DNA of 64,000 bases from DATBGO01 sp963840095 (GTDB taxonomy: Bacteria > Actinomycetota > Actinomycetes > Streptosporangiales > Streptosporangiaceae): NCBI GenBank assembly GCA_963840095.1, contig CAWIXN010000004.1:496001-560000 (forward strand). Reading direction: 5' to 3'. A model generated the notes under the pieces. It ran no database searches. It was not told the DNA's origin and was given only the letters and a program-made list of their open reading frames with translations. Both the position numbers and the translations under genes were made by a program. Below, one piece after another: positions 33,446-42,769 of the stretch. The number at the start of each line of letters is the position of its first letter. The first letter of the stretch is position 1.

Positions 33446-33970
33446 TCAGCCGGGGTCGCGGCTGAGCGAGGCGGGGTCGGGTTCCTGGCGCGGCAGCAGG
33501 ACCTCGCCGGTCACGTCCGCGGCCAGCCGGACCAGATCGCCATCGGCCAGCCGCACGGCCGTGCCTGGCAACACCCGGTCACCGTTGACGAAGGTACCGT
33601 TGGTCGAGTTCTCGTCCTTGATCGTGGCGTGCCCGTGATCGTCGACGGTCACGGTAGCGTGCCGCCTCGATACATTCTCAAAGCCGGCAAAGGCCGCAGC
33701 GACTAGCGACTCCTGCGGATCCCGACCAAGCAGCAGCGAGGTGCCCGCAGGTACCTCGACGTTGCCCGTGGGGAATGCGATCCGCAGCACGGTCAGCGAG
33801 ATCGAGCCGGTCGTCTCCTCCTGCTTGAGGTACTCCTGCATGATCGTCGTAGGCGCCGGCGGGTCCTCGTCGGCCGACCGCGTCCTGGGCAGGTTGGCGC
33901 CGCAGGTGAAGCAGATGAGGTCGCTGGGCTTGACCTCGGCTGCGCAGGCGGGGCAGGTCAACGTCACCAT
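33446..33970 (-). CDS. Zinc-ribbon FHA-domain protein
   Basis: A 174-residue protein. An N-terminal zinc ribbon (CPACAAEV and CFTCGANL) is followed by a short linker and a C-terminal forkhead-associated domain with LLLGRDPQ, the phosphothreonine-binding NVSRRHATV and STNGTFVNGDRV. FHA domains read phosphothreonine, usually from Ser/Thr kinases. GGAG lies 6 bases before the ATG (MVTLTCPACAA); an upstream extension is unlikely. No kinase is adjacent. Confidence 0.92.
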   Translation of the reverse strand: MVTLTCPACAAEVKPSDLICFTCGANLPRTRSADEDPPAPTTIMQEYLKQEETTGSISLTVLRIAFPTGNVEVPAGTSLLLGRDPQESLVAAAFAGFENVSRRHATVTVDDHGHATIKDENSTNGTFVNGDRVLPGTAVRLADGDLVRLAADVTGEVLLPRQEPDPASLSRDPG

Positions 33971-34128
33971 GATGACTCCAGGGCGGCTGTCGTAGCTCGG
34001 GCGCTTGCGGGCACCCACGAGAGCGTAACGCGAACGGGACACGGCGCGATCACCGTGAGACCATTATCCGGTCACACGGACCGCCGACGGCGAAGTCAGC
34101 CTCCCGGACGGCCGGTAGCATCGCAGTT

Positions 34129-35301
34129 ATGGTCAGTTTCCTGCTCGGCGAGGAGCATGAGCACCTCCGCGCCACCGTAGCCGACTTCGCCCGCGAGGTG
34201 GTCGCGCCAGTGATCGGCGGATTCTACGAGCGCGGCGAGTTCCCCTACGAGATCGTCGCCAAGATGGGCAAGCTCGGCCTGTTCGGGCTGCCGTTCCCCG
34301 AGGAATACGGCGGGATGGGCGGCGATTACTTTGCGTTCTGCCTCGCGCTGCATGAACTGGGGCGAGTCGACTCGTCGGTGGCGATCACGCTGGAGGCGGG
34401 GGTGGCGCTCGGCGCCATGCCGATCTACCGGTTCGGCAGCGACTACCAGCGGGACCGCTGGCTTCCCGACCTCTGCCAGGGGGAGCGGCTCGCCGCGTTC
34501 GGCCTGACCGAGCCGGGCGGTGGCTCGGACATCGCGGGCGGCATGCGCACGACGGCGCGGCTCGAAGACGGGGAATGGGTGATCGACGGGTCCAAGGCGT
34601 TCATCACCAACGCGGGCACCTCGATCACCTCGCTGGTAACACCGCTGGCCATCACCGGCCGCTCGGACCGCAGGCCGGAGATCTCCGCGATCATCGTGCC
34701 GGCGGGCACTCCCGGCCTCACGGTCGGGCCCGGGTATTCAAAGGTGGGCTGGTGCGCGTCGGACACCAGGGAGCTCTCGTTCGCCTCGTGCCGGGTGCCG
34801 GAGGACTACCTGCTCGGTGCGCGGGGCCGGGGCTACGCGCAGTTCCTGCAGACGCTGGACGAGGGCCGGGTGGCAATCGCCGCGGTGGCCGCTGGCCTGG
34901 CCGAGGGCTGCGTCACCGAGTGCCTGCAGTACGCCCACCACCGGACCGCCTTCGGGCACCGCCTCGCCCATTACCAGTCCATCCAGTTCAAGATCGCGGA
35001 CATGGAAGTGCGGGCCCACGCGGCCAGGCTGGCCTGGTATGACGCGGCGGCGCGGCTGGTGGCGGGGGAGCCGTTCAAGAAGCACGCGGCGATCGCCAAG
35101 CTGACCGCGTCGAACGCGGCGATGGACAATGCGCGTGATGCCACGCAGATCTTCGGCGGCTACGGGTACATGAACGACTACCCCGTCGCGAGGTTCTATC
35201 GGGACGCCAAGATCCTGGAGATCGGCGAGGGCACCTCAGAGGTGCAGCGGATGATCATTGCACGCCAGCTCGGCCTGAGCGGCGCAAGCGGTCGCCATTA
35301 G
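34129..35301 (+). CDS. Acyl-CoA dehydrogenase
   Basis: A 390-residue FAD enzyme oxidising acyl-CoA thioesters. The FAD/substrate motif is AFGLTEPGGGSDIAGG, the beta-domain segment VDGSKAFITNAG-like stretch reads IDGSKAFITNAG, and the C-terminal part has IFGGYGYMNDYP and LEIGEGTSEVQRMIIAR; the Glu in EGTSE is the usual catalytic base position. It stands alone; short- or branched-chain acyl substrates are most common for this type. Confidence 0.93.
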   Translation: MVSFLLGEEHEHLRATVADFAREVVAPVIGGFYERGEFPYEIVAKMGKLGLFGLPFPEEYGGMGGDYFAFCLALHELGRVDSSVAITLEAGVALGAMPIYRFGSDYQRDRWLPDLCQGERLAAFGLTEPGGGSDIAGGMRTTARLEDGEWVIDGSKAFITNAGTSITSLVTPLAITGRSDRRPEISAIIVPAGTPGLTVGPGYSKVGWCASDTRELSFASCRVPEDYLLGARGRGYAQFLQTLDEGRVAIAAVAAGLAEGCVTECLQYAHHRTAFGHRLAHYQSIQFKIADMEVRAHAARLAWYDAAARLVAGEPFKKHAAIAKLTASNAAMDNARDATQIFGGYGYMNDYPVARFYRDAKILEIGEGTSEVQRMIIARQLGLSGASGRH

Positions 35302-35311
35302 TTGGGCTGTG

Positions 35312-35343
35312 CCAATCGGCCAATCGGCCAATCGGCCAATCGC
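35312..35343. repeat. 8-bp tandem repeat x4
   Basis: ccaatcgg repeated three times exactly plus a partial fourth copy, just after the acyl-CoA dehydrogenase stop. A possible slippage tract outside coding DNA. Confidence 0.95.
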
Positions 35344-35487
35344 CGTGACCGGCCTGCTCTTCGCCATCTTCTAGATCTGATGCTGGCCGCGCTTCGTGCT
35401 GGGTCGCCGTTCTTCGAGATCCGGCCGGATAGCGACACGGCCGAGAGCTGACCGAAGGTTCGGTTCGTCTGGCCAGGCCGGGCCGCG

Positions 35488-36477
35488 CTATCGGATGGCG
35501 CGGGCTGGCCTCGCCTCCCAGGAGGTCCAGAGCGGCCGGTAGCCCTGCTGGCTCCAGAACGGCGCCGCTAGCGGATTGACCACCCCATAGTGCAGCAGCG
35601 TGACGGCCAGGCCAGTCGCCTCGGCCTCGCGGTTCAGCCGCGCGGCCAGTGCGGCCCCGACGCGGCGGCCGCGTTCGCCGGGCAGCACGGACATCAGCTC
35701 GAGGTAAGCGACGGGTGCCGTCGCCACCATCGGGGCGATCCAGCGCGCGGCCTCGGGCGGCTCGGCGTACAGCATGCCGATCGGATCGCCGTCGCGCTCG
35801 GCCAGCCAGGTCCACACCTGCTGGCCCGCGAGCAGCCCGGCGGCCTCGTGACGCAGCGCGTCCGGCGTGTGAGGCCGTTCCACCACCACGCCGAAGTGCG
35901 CGTCGAAGCGGATCACCTCCATGCCCAGCCGGACCACCGTGTCGATGTCCGCGGGCCCGGCCCGCCTGATCCGGACGTCCGGCCCCGCCGCTCCAGCGGT
36001 GCGGTCAGCCGTAGCGTCTGCCAACCCGGCGGGATGGCCAGTAGGGCGCGCGGCGATAACGGCGAGCGGTGCCAGTCCGTGCCGCACAAGGGCTAGGACA
36101 CCATCGATGTCACGGCTGGGCCAGGTGACGATCGCGGCGCTGTCGCCGCTATCGGCTCCGGGCACGTCGGCCAGGTGCTCGCGCCACAGCGATAGCAGCT
36201 GATCCAGCGCGCCCGCGAGATCAGGGCCCGCAGCCGAGGCAGTGAGCTGGAACCTACGCGTCGCCCCCCAGCTGAGGTCGAGGGATCCGGGCGCTCCTTG
36301 CCAGTGCTCGCACGTCCCGACCGCCGCAGGCCGCCCGTCGGCACCAGCGGCGATGAGTTCCGCGCCGCAGCCTGGCTGAGGGGCGCCAGGCGGGGGCAGC
36401 AGTGCGTCGATGGACTGCCAGCGCTCGGTGACCTGCGCGCTGACGCTATTCACGGCATCCCGGGTGACAGCCGACAT
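35488..36477 (-). CDS. GNAT N-acetyltransferase, two-domain
   Basis: A 329-residue protein. The C-terminal 170 residues form a GNAT domain (VRIRRAGPADIDTVVRLG, then ELMSVLPGERGRRVGAAL as acetyl-CoA loop and LLHYGVVNPLAAPFWSQQGY at the end). The N-terminal half looks like a degenerate second GNAT-like domain. GGAGG lies 7 bases before the second of two nearby ATGs, so I start at MSAVTRDAV. Substrate unknown. Confidence 0.85.
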   Translation of the reverse strand: MSAVTRDAVNSVSAQVTERWQSIDALLPPPGAPQPGCGAELIAAGADGRPAAVGTCEHWQGAPGSLDLSWGATRRFQLTASAAGPDLAGALDQLLSLWREHLADVPGADSGDSAAIVTWPSRDIDGVLALVRHGLAPLAVIAARPTGHPAGLADATADRTAGAAGPDVRIRRAGPADIDTVVRLGMEVIRFDAHFGVVVERPHTPDALRHEAAGLLAGQQVWTWLAERDGDPIGMLYAEPPEAARWIAPMVATAPVAYLELMSVLPGERGRRVGAALAARLNREAEATGLAVTLLHYGVVNPLAAPFWSQQGYRPLWTSWEARPARAIR

Positions 36478-36483
36478 GAGCAT

Positions 36484-37003
36484 CCTCCGCGGCGCTGGGC
36501 GACCCTCCGAGACGGCAGCGTATCCAACCGGGCCACCGGCTAAACCGTCAGCTGGCCCGCGTCCTGGGCAGAGCCGCGGGCCGCCATGATCGCGCCGGTC
36601 AGGCGCCTGGGCAACGGTCAGACGGAGAATTCCTAATGTTTAGCGCCTGCTGCCGGAATTGACCGCTATGATCTGGCAAGCGCCAAGCCTGAGGGTCGCT
36701 TGGGTCGGCAGCAAGCCCGCTGCGCGGACCTGTGCCCAGATCAGGCGGCGTTCGCGCGATTGGCACGCCGTCCCCGTGCCAGTGTGGCGTGATCGACGAG
36801 CGTGGGGGAGGCCGACAGACTTCTGCGCCTACCGGGAGGGTCGGCCGGGCCGCCGTCCCTCGCCAGCGGGAAGCCGCTGAGCGAGCAGGACCGCCCTGAC
36901 CCTGTGTGCCGCGGGCTGACGCCCCGCCCTTCCGGGTGCACGATGCCTCTTCCGCTGCCCGCGCAGCGACACACGCTTGCGGGCCGGCCCGATAGGAGAA
37001 CAG
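36484..37003. other. 520-bp spacer before APC permease
   Basis: No gene with motif support. It carries the AGGAG ribosome site of the permease at its right end. Short frames here have no recognisable domain. Confidence 0.5.
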
Positions 37004-38449
37004 ATGACGGTTCACTCCGCGGCGACCGCCGCAGGAACCGCGGCGCCCCCCGAGGCCCGGCTCGAGCCCAATGCGATCGGGGTGGCGCAAGACACCGTTA
37101 TCGGGATGGCCACGTCCGCCCCGGCGGCATCGGTCGGGCTGATCCTGGCCGGGCTCGCCGCGGCGGCCGCCTATGGCACCGGCCCGGTCATAATCCTCAT
37201 CGCGATTCCCATGCTCATCATCGCCAACTCCTATCGCCGGCTGAACCTGTGGAACGCCAACTGCGGCGCTGCCTTCGAGTGGGTCGGCCGCGCGATCAAC
37301 CCCTACCTCGGTTTCCTGACTGGATGGCTGATGATCATGGGGGGCATCGTCGGGACGGTCAGCACCACCGTGGTCCTCGGCCCATCGGTGCTCGCCGTCT
37401 TCGGCTCCACCTCCACGGCGGTCCTGCCGAACCTCACCATCGACACCATCGTCGTGCTCGGCATGCTCGCGATCGCGATCGTCGGCATCCGCCTCACCGC
37501 CCGCACCCAGGTCGGCATGGGGGTGATCGAGTACGCGATCCTGATCGGTTTCGCGATCGTCGGCCTGGTGGTGGTGCTCAGCCACCGGCACGGCACCTTT
37601 CCGATCACCAAGGGCTGGCTGAGCCTCAGCGGGATCGATGGCAAAGGCAGCCTGTCGGCCGGTTTCCTCATCGCGATCTTTGCGTACACCGGCTGGGACG
37701 GCACCATTTACGTCAACGAGGAGGTCAAGCACCGGCGGGTCAACCCGGGCAAGGCTGCCATGCTGGCAGTCGTCTTGCTGGCCATCATCTACACGCTGTC
37801 TCAGCTGGGCCTGCAGGGAGTGGTGTCGCCGGCCAAGCTCCAGGCCCACTCGACGACCTCGCTGGTCTTTATCGCCCAGGCGCTGGGCGGCAGCGGCTGG
37901 GCCAAGGTGATGGCGCTCTCGCTCGCGCTGTCGGTGATCGCCACCACCGGCACCGGCATCGTGCTCGGCGCCCGGGTCATCTACGGGATGGCGAGCCACC
38001 GGGTGCTGCCGCCGTTCCTGGCTAACGTGCACCGCCGGTTTGCCACCCCGGTCTCGGCCAGCCTGATGGTCGGCCTGATCCTGCTCGGGCTCACCTGGGT
38101 GTACCTGCTCGCCACCTCGCTGGCGAGCGCCTTCAACGACGTGATCGCCATCACCAGCCTGCTGTACATCGTGTTCTACGTCTTCACCGCGCTCGCCGCC
38201 ATCGTCTATTACCGGCGCCGCGTCCTCAGCGGCTTCCTTGACACCATGGTCCTCGGTGTCCTTCCGCTCGCTGCGGCCGGCTTCCTGGGCTGGATCCTGG
38301 TCAGGTCGCTGTACCTGGCGCCTGCGGCGCAGGTCTGGTCAATGGCCGCCATCGTCGCCGTCGGCGTGTTGCTGATGCTCGTCGCGCGGTTCGTGCTGAG
38401 GTCGCCGTTCTTCCACGTCCGGCGGGAAAGCTACCGGCCGCAACGCTAG
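37004..38449 (+). CDS. APC-family amino acid/polyamine permease
   Basis: A 481-residue secondary transporter with about twelve hydrophobic segments. The first helix region has GIVMATS-type spacing (DTVIGMATSAPAASVGLIL), and GFLIAIFAYTGWDGTIYVNEE is the conserved helix 6 with its unwound Gly-rich part. AGGAG lies 7 bases before the ATG. It precedes an OYE-type flavin oxidoreductase by 174 bp; amine uptake and oxidation may go together. Confidence 0.9.
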   Translation: MTVHSAATAAGTAAPPEARLEPNAIGVAQDTVIGMATSAPAASVGLILAGLAAAAAYGTGPVIILIAIPMLIIANSYRRLNLWNANCGAAFEWVGRAINPYLGFLTGWLMIMGGIVGTVSTTVVLGPSVLAVFGSTSTAVLPNLTIDTIVVLGMLAIAIVGIRLTARTQVGMGVIEYAILIGFAIVGLVVVLSHRHGTFPITKGWLSLSGIDGKGSLSAGFLIAIFAYTGWDGTIYVNEEVKHRRVNPGKAAMLAVVLLAIIYTLSQLGLQGVVSPAKLQAHSTTSLVFIAQALGGSGWAKVMALSLALSVIATTGTGIVLGARVIYGMASHRVLPPFLANVHRRFATPVSASLMVGLILLGLTWVYLLATSLASAFNDVIAITSLLYIVFYVFTALAAIVYYRRRVLSGFLDTMVLGVLPLAAAGFLGWILVRSLYLAPAAQVWSMAAIVAVGVLLMLVARFVLRSPFFHVRRESYRPQR

Positions 38450-38623
38450 ATCGCCTGGGCGGCTTGCGGCGAGCCGCCCTGCGGCGACCTGGAGCCCGAT
38501 GGGGAGTGGCGGCCGGGGCTGCTGTCCGCGGGCGGCTGCCCGTGACCCGGGGGGTACCTATGATCGGTGTTGATCCCCGGCTGCCCGAGCCCGACCGTAG
38601 CCGCTTGATGCCAGGAGCACGCT

Positions 38624-40751
38624 GTGACGAACGTCATCCCGGAGGTCGGTGTCACCGCGCGTGATGCGCGTTACGACATCTTGTTCGAGCCCGTACAGCT
38701 CGGGCCGGTCCGGGCCAAGAACCGGTTCTTCCAGGTGCCGCACTGCAACGGGATGGGCTACCGGGATCCCACCGCGCAGGCGGCCATGCGGAAGGTTAAG
38801 GCCGAGGGCGGCTGGGCCGTGGTCTGCACCGAGCAAGTGGAGATCCATCCGAGCTCGGACATTACTCCCTACATTGAGCTGCGCCTGTGGGACGACGGCG
38901 ACATTCCCGCGCTGGCCAGGATCGCCGATGCCATCCATGCCGGTGGCGCGCTGGCCGGGATCGAGCTGGCGCACAACGGGATGAACTCACCGAACCTGTC
39001 CAGCCGGGAACCCCCGCTGGGGCCCGCCCACCTGCCAGTCGTGACCTGGTCAAACGATCCAGTCCAGGCCCGGATGATGTCGGCGTCCGACATCGCCGAC
39101 CTGAGGCGCTGGCATCGCCTGGCCGTTCGCCGCGCCCTGGCCGCCGGATACGACCTGGTGTATGTCTACAGCGGCCACAACCTGAGCATGCTGCATCACT
39201 TCCTGTCCCGGCGCTACAACCAGCGCACCGACTCCTACGGCGGCTCGGTCGCCAACCGGGCCCGGCTGATGGCCGAGATCCTGGAAGACACCCGCGAGGA
39301 ATGCGCGGGCCGGGCGGCGGTCGCCTGCCGCCTGACCGTCGATGAGGGCGCCGGCGATGCCGGCATCACGCCCGACGAGGCGGCCGAGGTCATCTCGCGG
39401 CTCGATCATCTCCCCGACGTGTGGGACCTGGTGCTCGGCAGCTGGGAGCTTGACTCGGCGACGTCGCGGTTCGCAGCCGAGGCCGAGCGCGAGCCGCTGA
39501 TCGCCGGCTTCAAGCAGCTGTCCGCCAAGCCGGTGGTGGGCGTGGGCAGGTTCACCTCGCCGGACACCATGGTGCGCCAGGTGCGCAACGGGATCCTGGA
39601 CATGATCGGGGCCGCCCGGCCATCGATCGCGGACCCGTACCTGCCCGCCAAGATCGAGGCAGGCCGCATCGACGACATACGCGAGTGCATCGGCTGCAAC
39701 ATCTGCGTGTCGGGCGATCTGACCATGTCGCCGATCCGCTGCACGCAGAACCCGGCCATGGGCGAGGAATGGCGCAGGGGATGGCACCCGGAGCGGATCA
39801 GGCCGCGGCAGTCCGAGGCCAGCATCCTGATCGTGGGGGCCGGACCGGCCGGCCTGGAGGCGGCCCGCGCACTTGGCCAGCGCGGCTATCAGGTGGCGCT
39901 GACCGAGGCCGGCCGCGAGCTCGGCGGGCGGGTCACTGACGAAGCGAGCCTGCCCGGGCTGGCGTCCTGGCGCCGGGTGGTCGACTACCGTCTCGGGCAG
40001 CTAGACCACTACGGCAACGTAGCCGTGCACCGGCAGAGCAAGATCACCGCGGAAGACGCGCTCGGCCACGGCTTCACGGACATCCTGGTGGCCACCGGCG
40101 CACGCTGGCGGGCCGACGGGGTGGGGCGCTGGCATACCAGCGCGATTCCGGTCGCGGATGATGCGACCGTCCTGACGCCTGATGACATCCTGGCCCGCGA
40201 TCACCCGCTCAGCCGCCCCGGCACCGCGCCGCGGCGGGTCCTGGTGTTCGACGATGATCACTACTATCTCGGCGGGGTGCTGGCTGAGCTGCTGGTCAAG
40301 CTCGGCCATGAGGTGCGGCTGGTAACCACGGCCCCGCTGGTGTCCTCCTGGACCGCCTACACGCTGGAGATCGGTGGCATCCAGCGGCGGGTGCGCGAGG
40401 CAGGGATCATCGTGGACACCAGCCGGGTGCTCGTCGGGATCGGCTCCGGCGAAGCACGGACGGCCTGCGCGTTCACCGGCGCGCAGGCCACTGTGGCCGC
40501 CGATGCCGTACTGCTGGTCACGGCCCGGCTGCCTCGGGACGCCCTGTTCGGTGAGCTTCAGGAGAGGCGAAGTGAGTGGTCAGCCAGCGGGGTCAGGTCC
40601 GTGACCTGCGTCGGTGACGCCTGGGCTCCGACCACCATCGCCGGCGCGGTGTCGGGCCTGGCGCTATGCCGAGGAATTCGACGTGCCAGGCCCGCCGTCG
40701 CGCGACCGCGCTTACCGGCGCGAGTACACCGCGCTGGCACCATCCGCCTAG
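38624..40751 (+). pseudogene. OYE-type FMN/FAD/4Fe-4S oxidoreductase, frameshifted near its end
   Basis: About 700 residues related to trimethylamine dehydrogenase and 2,4-dienoyl-CoA reductase. The N-terminal FMN barrel spans about 15-350. The cluster motif is CIGCNICVSG with a later Cys (IRCTQNP). An FAD/NAD module starts at ILIVGAGPAGLEAARALG. The start is GTG behind GGAG. Near 40650-40662 the frame breaks: after GDAWAPTTIAGAV the +1 frame continues as RYAEEFDVPGPPSRDRAY and stops at 40751, a normal C-terminus. The uncorrected frame runs to 41098 through a repeat and antisense DNA. It could be a sequencing error, recent mutation or recoding; only the last 30 residues change, so activity may persist. 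Confidence 0.75.
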
Positions 40752-40810
40752 CGGCGCGGTCAGGCAGAACAACGGGCCGCAACCGGCGCGCGAGCCAGTC
40801 GTGCCACCCC

Positions 40811-40921
40811 GATCGGGTCACGTTCGCAACAGGAGTCTCGCCAGCCCCGCCAGCCGAGCGACAGCAAATCACCGTGACGGGTTTTCAGCAGATATCGCTG
40901 AGAAGCCGTCAGGATCATTGG
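40811..40921 (+). repeat. Dispersed hairpin repeat, copy B
   Basis: 111 bp homologous to 240-349 in inverted orientation. Shared blocks include gatcgg, ccagccccgccag and agatatcgct. The hairpin arms differ from copy A but still pair (gacgg with ccgtc here, gacta with tagtc there; ttttcagc with gctgagaa). It lies between the convergent oxidoreductase and aminotransferase genes. Confidence 0.72.
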
Positions 40922-40955
40922 AATGCCATGGAATCGCTGTCCGGCCGCCGGGCGA

Positions 40956-42263
40956 TCAGCAGACGCTGGCGTCGAGCTTGGAGTCGGCCAGGGCGAGGCC
41001 GTGGTGCAGCGCGTCGAAGATCGTGTCGAGCTCGCTGTCGGAGACGATCAGGGGCGGCGCCAGGAACAGCGAAGTCTGCTCGCCGCTGGTGGCGATGAGG
41101 GCTCCGGCCTCCAGCGCTCGCGCGACCACCTGGCTGGCCAGCGGGTCCGCCTCCTGACCGTGCCAGTCACGCCAGTCCGGGCCGTGCAGCTCAATGGTCC
41201 AGTGCAGCCCGCGTCCGTCGATCCGGGCCACGCTCGGGTGCTGGGCAGCCACTTCCGAGAGCCGCCTGAACATGTGCGGGTCCAGGCCGGTGGCCCGCTC
41301 GTAGAGCCGGTCGCGGCTGGAGACCCGCAGGTGCGCCCGGATGGCGGCCATCGCCACGGGATGGGCCCGGTAGGTCGAGTAGCTCTGCCAGCTGGTCCCC
41401 TTGAGGCGGTCGAGAACGTCGACGGACAACACGACGGCGCCGGCCGCGGCGCCGCCTGCGCTCATGCACTTGCCGAGTGTCACCAGGTCCGGCCGCGACT
41501 GACCGTGCTGGAACTGGAACCAGCCGCCCACCCGGCCGAAGCCGGTCACGGTCTCATCGGCGATCCAGTAGGTCCCCGTCTGCCGCGCGAGCGAGGCCAC
41601 CCGGTCCTGATACGCGGCCGAATGGTAGACGCCGCCCTGGCTGTAGTCCAGGAGCACAGCGGCGCTGCTGGCCAGCTTGGCCCTGGCGGCGGGGAGCCAC
41701 TGCGATCCCGCGGTCGGATCAGGCTGCCCGGTGACCCTGGCCCCGGACGGCGCGGGCAGCTGGTGCACCGTGGCCAGCCGGGGCGGTGCGGCGACGCCGT
41801 CGGCGGACGACAGGCCGCCGTGCCACTGCGGCTGCACGGTCAGTTCCCGGGCCAGGCCGGCGCCGCCGTGGTAGGCGCGTTCCCTGGTGGCGAGGTCGGC
41901 CCGCCCGGTGAGCGCCTGGCAGAGGGAGAGCGCGGCGTCGTTGGCCTCGCTGGCGCTGATGAAGAACCGGACGGCGCCCACCCAGTCCTCACCCGAGAAC
42001 GCCACGGCGACCAGGTCGTCGGCGGCCGCGGTGCGGTCCTTCCACCGCCAGCCCTCGTTGATGACCGGCGCGCCCGCCGCCCGCCTGATCGCCTCGACGA
42101 TCTCTGGATGACCGTGCCCGAGCGGCGCGGCGGTGTTGCTCGCGTCGATGACCTCGCGGCCGTCGGCGAGCTCGAACCAGACGCCATGACCGCCGACGAT
42201 CTCCGGGTTGGACTTGTCGCCGGTGGTGAGGCTGGTCGACAGCAGGCGCGGGTGAGTCGTCAT
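40956..42263 (-). CDS. Class III PLP-dependent aminotransferase
   Basis: A 435-residue omega-type aminotransferase. The PLP Lys is in LVTLGKCMSAGG, the Asp pairing with the pyridine N in YWIADETVTGFGRVG, and the early SNTAAPLGHGHPEI segment is typical. Family members act on omega-amino acids, polyamines or glutamate semialdehyde. Its ATG overlaps the tautomerase stop by ATGA. With a histone-deacetylase-like remnant upstream and two APC permeases nearby, an amine or acetylated-polyamine catabolic role is plausible, not shown. Confidence 0.9.
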   Translation of the reverse strand: MTTHPRLLSTSLTTGDKSNPEIVGGHGVWFELADGREVIDASNTAAPLGHGHPEIVEAIRRAAGAPVINEGWRWKDRTAAADDLVAVAFSGEDWVGAVRFFISASEANDAALSLCQALTGRADLATRERAYHGGAGLARELTVQPQWHGGLSSADGVAAPPRLATVHQLPAPSGARVTGQPDPTAGSQWLPAARAKLASSAAVLLDYSQGGVYHSAAYQDRVASLARQTGTYWIADETVTGFGRVGGWFQFQHGQSRPDLVTLGKCMSAGGAAAGAVVLSVDVLDRLKGTSWQSYSTYRAHPVAMAAIRAHLRVSSRDRLYERATGLDPHMFRRLSEVAAQHPSVARIDGRGLHWTIELHGPDWRDWHGQEADPLASQVVARALEAGALIATSGEQTSLFLAPPLIVSDSELDTIFDALHHGLALADSKLDASVC

Positions 42264-42448
42264 GTCAGCGGCTTGCCTCCGATGCCCCAGCGCTGCGCCG
42301 GGACTCCCTCGATCACAACCCAGATCTGCGGGCGTGCCTGTTCTCCGAAGACACTGCAGGCGGCATCGGTGAGCGCGGCGATCAGCCGCTCGCTCACGGC
42401 GGGGTCATCGAACCGCCGGTCGACGGCCTTGACTTCTATATAAGGCAT
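42260..42448 (-). CDS. 4-oxalocrotonate tautomerase family protein
   Basis: A 62-residue tautomerase. The mature N-terminal Pro catalyst is present right after Met (MPYIEVKAVDRR) and the C-terminus has FGEQARPQIWVVIEGV. Proteins of this size form hexamers. AGGGAG lies 5 bases before the ATG. It sits 2 bp after the remains of a histone-deacetylase-like gene and overlaps the aminotransferase start. Confidence 0.88.
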   Translation of the reverse strand: MPYIEVKAVDRRFDDPAVSERLIAALTDAACSVFGEQARPQIWVVIEGVPAQRWGIGGKPLT

Positions 42449-42450
42449 GT

Positions 42451-42664
42451 TCACTCCCTTGGGTCTGACCGGGTCTCTTCGTGGATAGCTGAGGCAGCCG
42501 GGAGCCCGAGAAAGCCGCGGAGCCACTCCCGCACCTTTTGCGCCGAGGTCCGGCAGGAAATACCCGCCCTCCTGGATGATGACAGCCGGCCGCCCGAGGT
42601 CGGCCACGAGGCGGCCCATCCGCAGGTAACCGCCGGTGGCAGCAAAGCCGCAGTGTAGGTCGGT
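42451..42664 (-). pseudogene. Histone-deacetylase/acetylpolyamine amidohydrolase tail remnant
   Basis: Read on the minus strand, about 40 residues (GGYLRMGRLVADLGRPAVII, then QEGGYFLPDLGA) match the C-terminal part of histone-deacetylase-like amidohydrolases. Near 42537 the frame shifts by one base at an AAAA run, and the other frame continues KVREWLRGFLGLPAA to a stop at 42451. Both the catalytic domain and an upstream start are missing, so this is a 3' remnant of a deleted gene. Confidence 0.68.
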
Positions 42665-42769
42665 CCCTTCGCAGGGTGCAAGAAGCTTTCATGTAATGAA
42701 ATAGCAGCCTCGGCGCATGACGCGGCGGTGTCGGCTGCGGCAGTGTCGGCCAGCGCGGCAGGCGCCCGG

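Noticed and set aside
36599..38032. Minus-strand frame of 477 residues opposite the APC permease
   Set aside because: Antisense to a permease with a good ribosome site; Asp/His/Arg-rich composition without domains.
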